The translations under genes were made by a program, and so were the position numbers. From assembly GCA_017617775.1 (NCBI GenBank), contig JAFZVO010000071.1:1-5334 (forward strand): 5,334 nucleotides of DNA, written 5' to 3'. The notes under the pieces are model-generated. The model was not told the DNA's origin. It made no database searches and was given only the letters and a program-made list of their open reading frames with translations. Positions within the stretch are counted from its first letter, which is position 1. Each line of letters opens with the position of its first letter. This DNA comes from Bacilli bacterium (lineage in GTDB: Bacteria; Bacillota_I; Bacilli_A; RFN20; CAG-826). Positions 5,058 through 5,334 of this stretch are shown piece by piece.

Positions 5058-5334
5058 ATGGGAATTAGTGTCGCAATTGATGGACCAGCCGCTGCTGGTA
5101 AAAGTACCATCGCTAAGAAGGTCGCTGAGATAAAAGGATATACCTATATCGATACAGGAGCGATGTATCGCGCCTACACATGGCATTGTTTAGACCGCGG
5201 TTTAGATTGCACAAATGAAGAGCAATGCGTCGCCGAAATCCCTAATGTGAATATCGAATTAAAACCTGGTGGCACTGTTTTATGTAATGGTAAAAACATC
5301 ACTAGAGAGATTAGAATGCCAATCATCAATAAGA
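5058..5334 (+). CDS. cmk: Cytidylate kinase (3' truncated by window edge)
   Basis: Cytidylate kinase phosphorylates CMP and dCMP with ATP, feeding CDP and dCDP to RNA, lipid and DNA synthesis in the cytoplasm. The visible 92 codons begin ISVAIDGPAAAGKSTIAKK, with the P-loop GPAAAGKS at 9-16. The family motif YIDTGAMYRA (30-39) contributes to nucleotide monophosphate binding, and NITREIR follows near 80-86. Full-length family members run to about 220-230 residues, so over half is missing. The frame is open to the window end. The start is ATG 5058 with AAGGAG at 5044-5049, 8 bases upstream, lying within the last codons of the preceding small gene. Confidence 0.95.
   Translation, partial: MGISVAIDGPAAAGKSTIAKKVAEIKGYTYIDTGAMYRAYTWHCLDRGLDCTNEEQCVAEIPNVNIELKPGGTVLCNGKNITREIRMPIINK

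Noticed and set aside
4971..5186. Minus-strand open frame across the small membrane gene and cmk
   Set aside because: It is opposite the cmk P-loop and spans two genes that are well supported on the plus strand.
1..5334. tRNA or rRNA genes, CRISPR arrays, insertion sequences, attachment sites
   Set aside because: No cloverleaf sequence, regularly spaced repeats, transposase-like frame or paired direct repeats flanking an insert were seen.

Overview
The window looks like a chromosomal fragment from a low-GC Bacillota, probably an uncultured Bacilli or Erysipelotrichales-type gut lineage. That placement is an inference from the close Gram-positive style of SufB, MnmG and RsmG, the strong AGGAGG-type ribosome binding sites, the FMN riboswitch in front of a stand-alone ECF transporter S component, and the A/T-rich promoters. 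TGA is the stop of rsmG and tryptophans are written TGG, so the standard bacterial code applies.

Layout. Positions 1-3154 (+) hold a tightly packed run: the C-terminal part of sufB (cut by the window edge), mnmG and rsmG. Both junctions overlap by 8 bases if mnmG starts at TTG 598. The run ends at an intrinsic terminator (3212-3237). Positions 3155-3665 are intergenic but busy. They contain a near-consensus sigma-70 promoter lying just before that terminator. On the minus strand there is a short unannotated ORF (48 codons, or 27 from an internal start) encoding a one-helix membrane peptide with two good ribosome binding sites. An A/T palindrome follows, then an FMN riboswitch (aptamer 3511-3618) with a clear expression platform. 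Positions 3666-4430 (+) encode a RibU-type riboflavin ECF substrate-binding protein. A bidirectional terminator (4445-4476) separates it from a convergent single-cluster ferredoxin gene (4485-4664, -). After a divergent promoter region, a small tail-anchored protein of unknown function (4789-5052, +) is followed 5 bases later by cmk (5058 to the window end, truncated).

How the parts work together. SufB builds Fe-S clusters, and the ferredoxin is a possible consumer of them. MnmG (FAD-dependent tRNA wobble-uridine modification) and RsmG (16S rRNA m7G methylation) are the classic gidA-gidB pair of translation-fidelity genes. RibU supplies riboflavin, the precursor of the FAD that MnmG uses, and is controlled by FMN through the riboswitch. 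Cmk is housekeeping nucleotide metabolism. Most of the window is ordinary core genome. The part most worth a second look is 3155-3500, where a small hydrophobic peptide gene runs convergently against a promoter-terminator unit in a layout resembling type I toxin-antitoxin loci.
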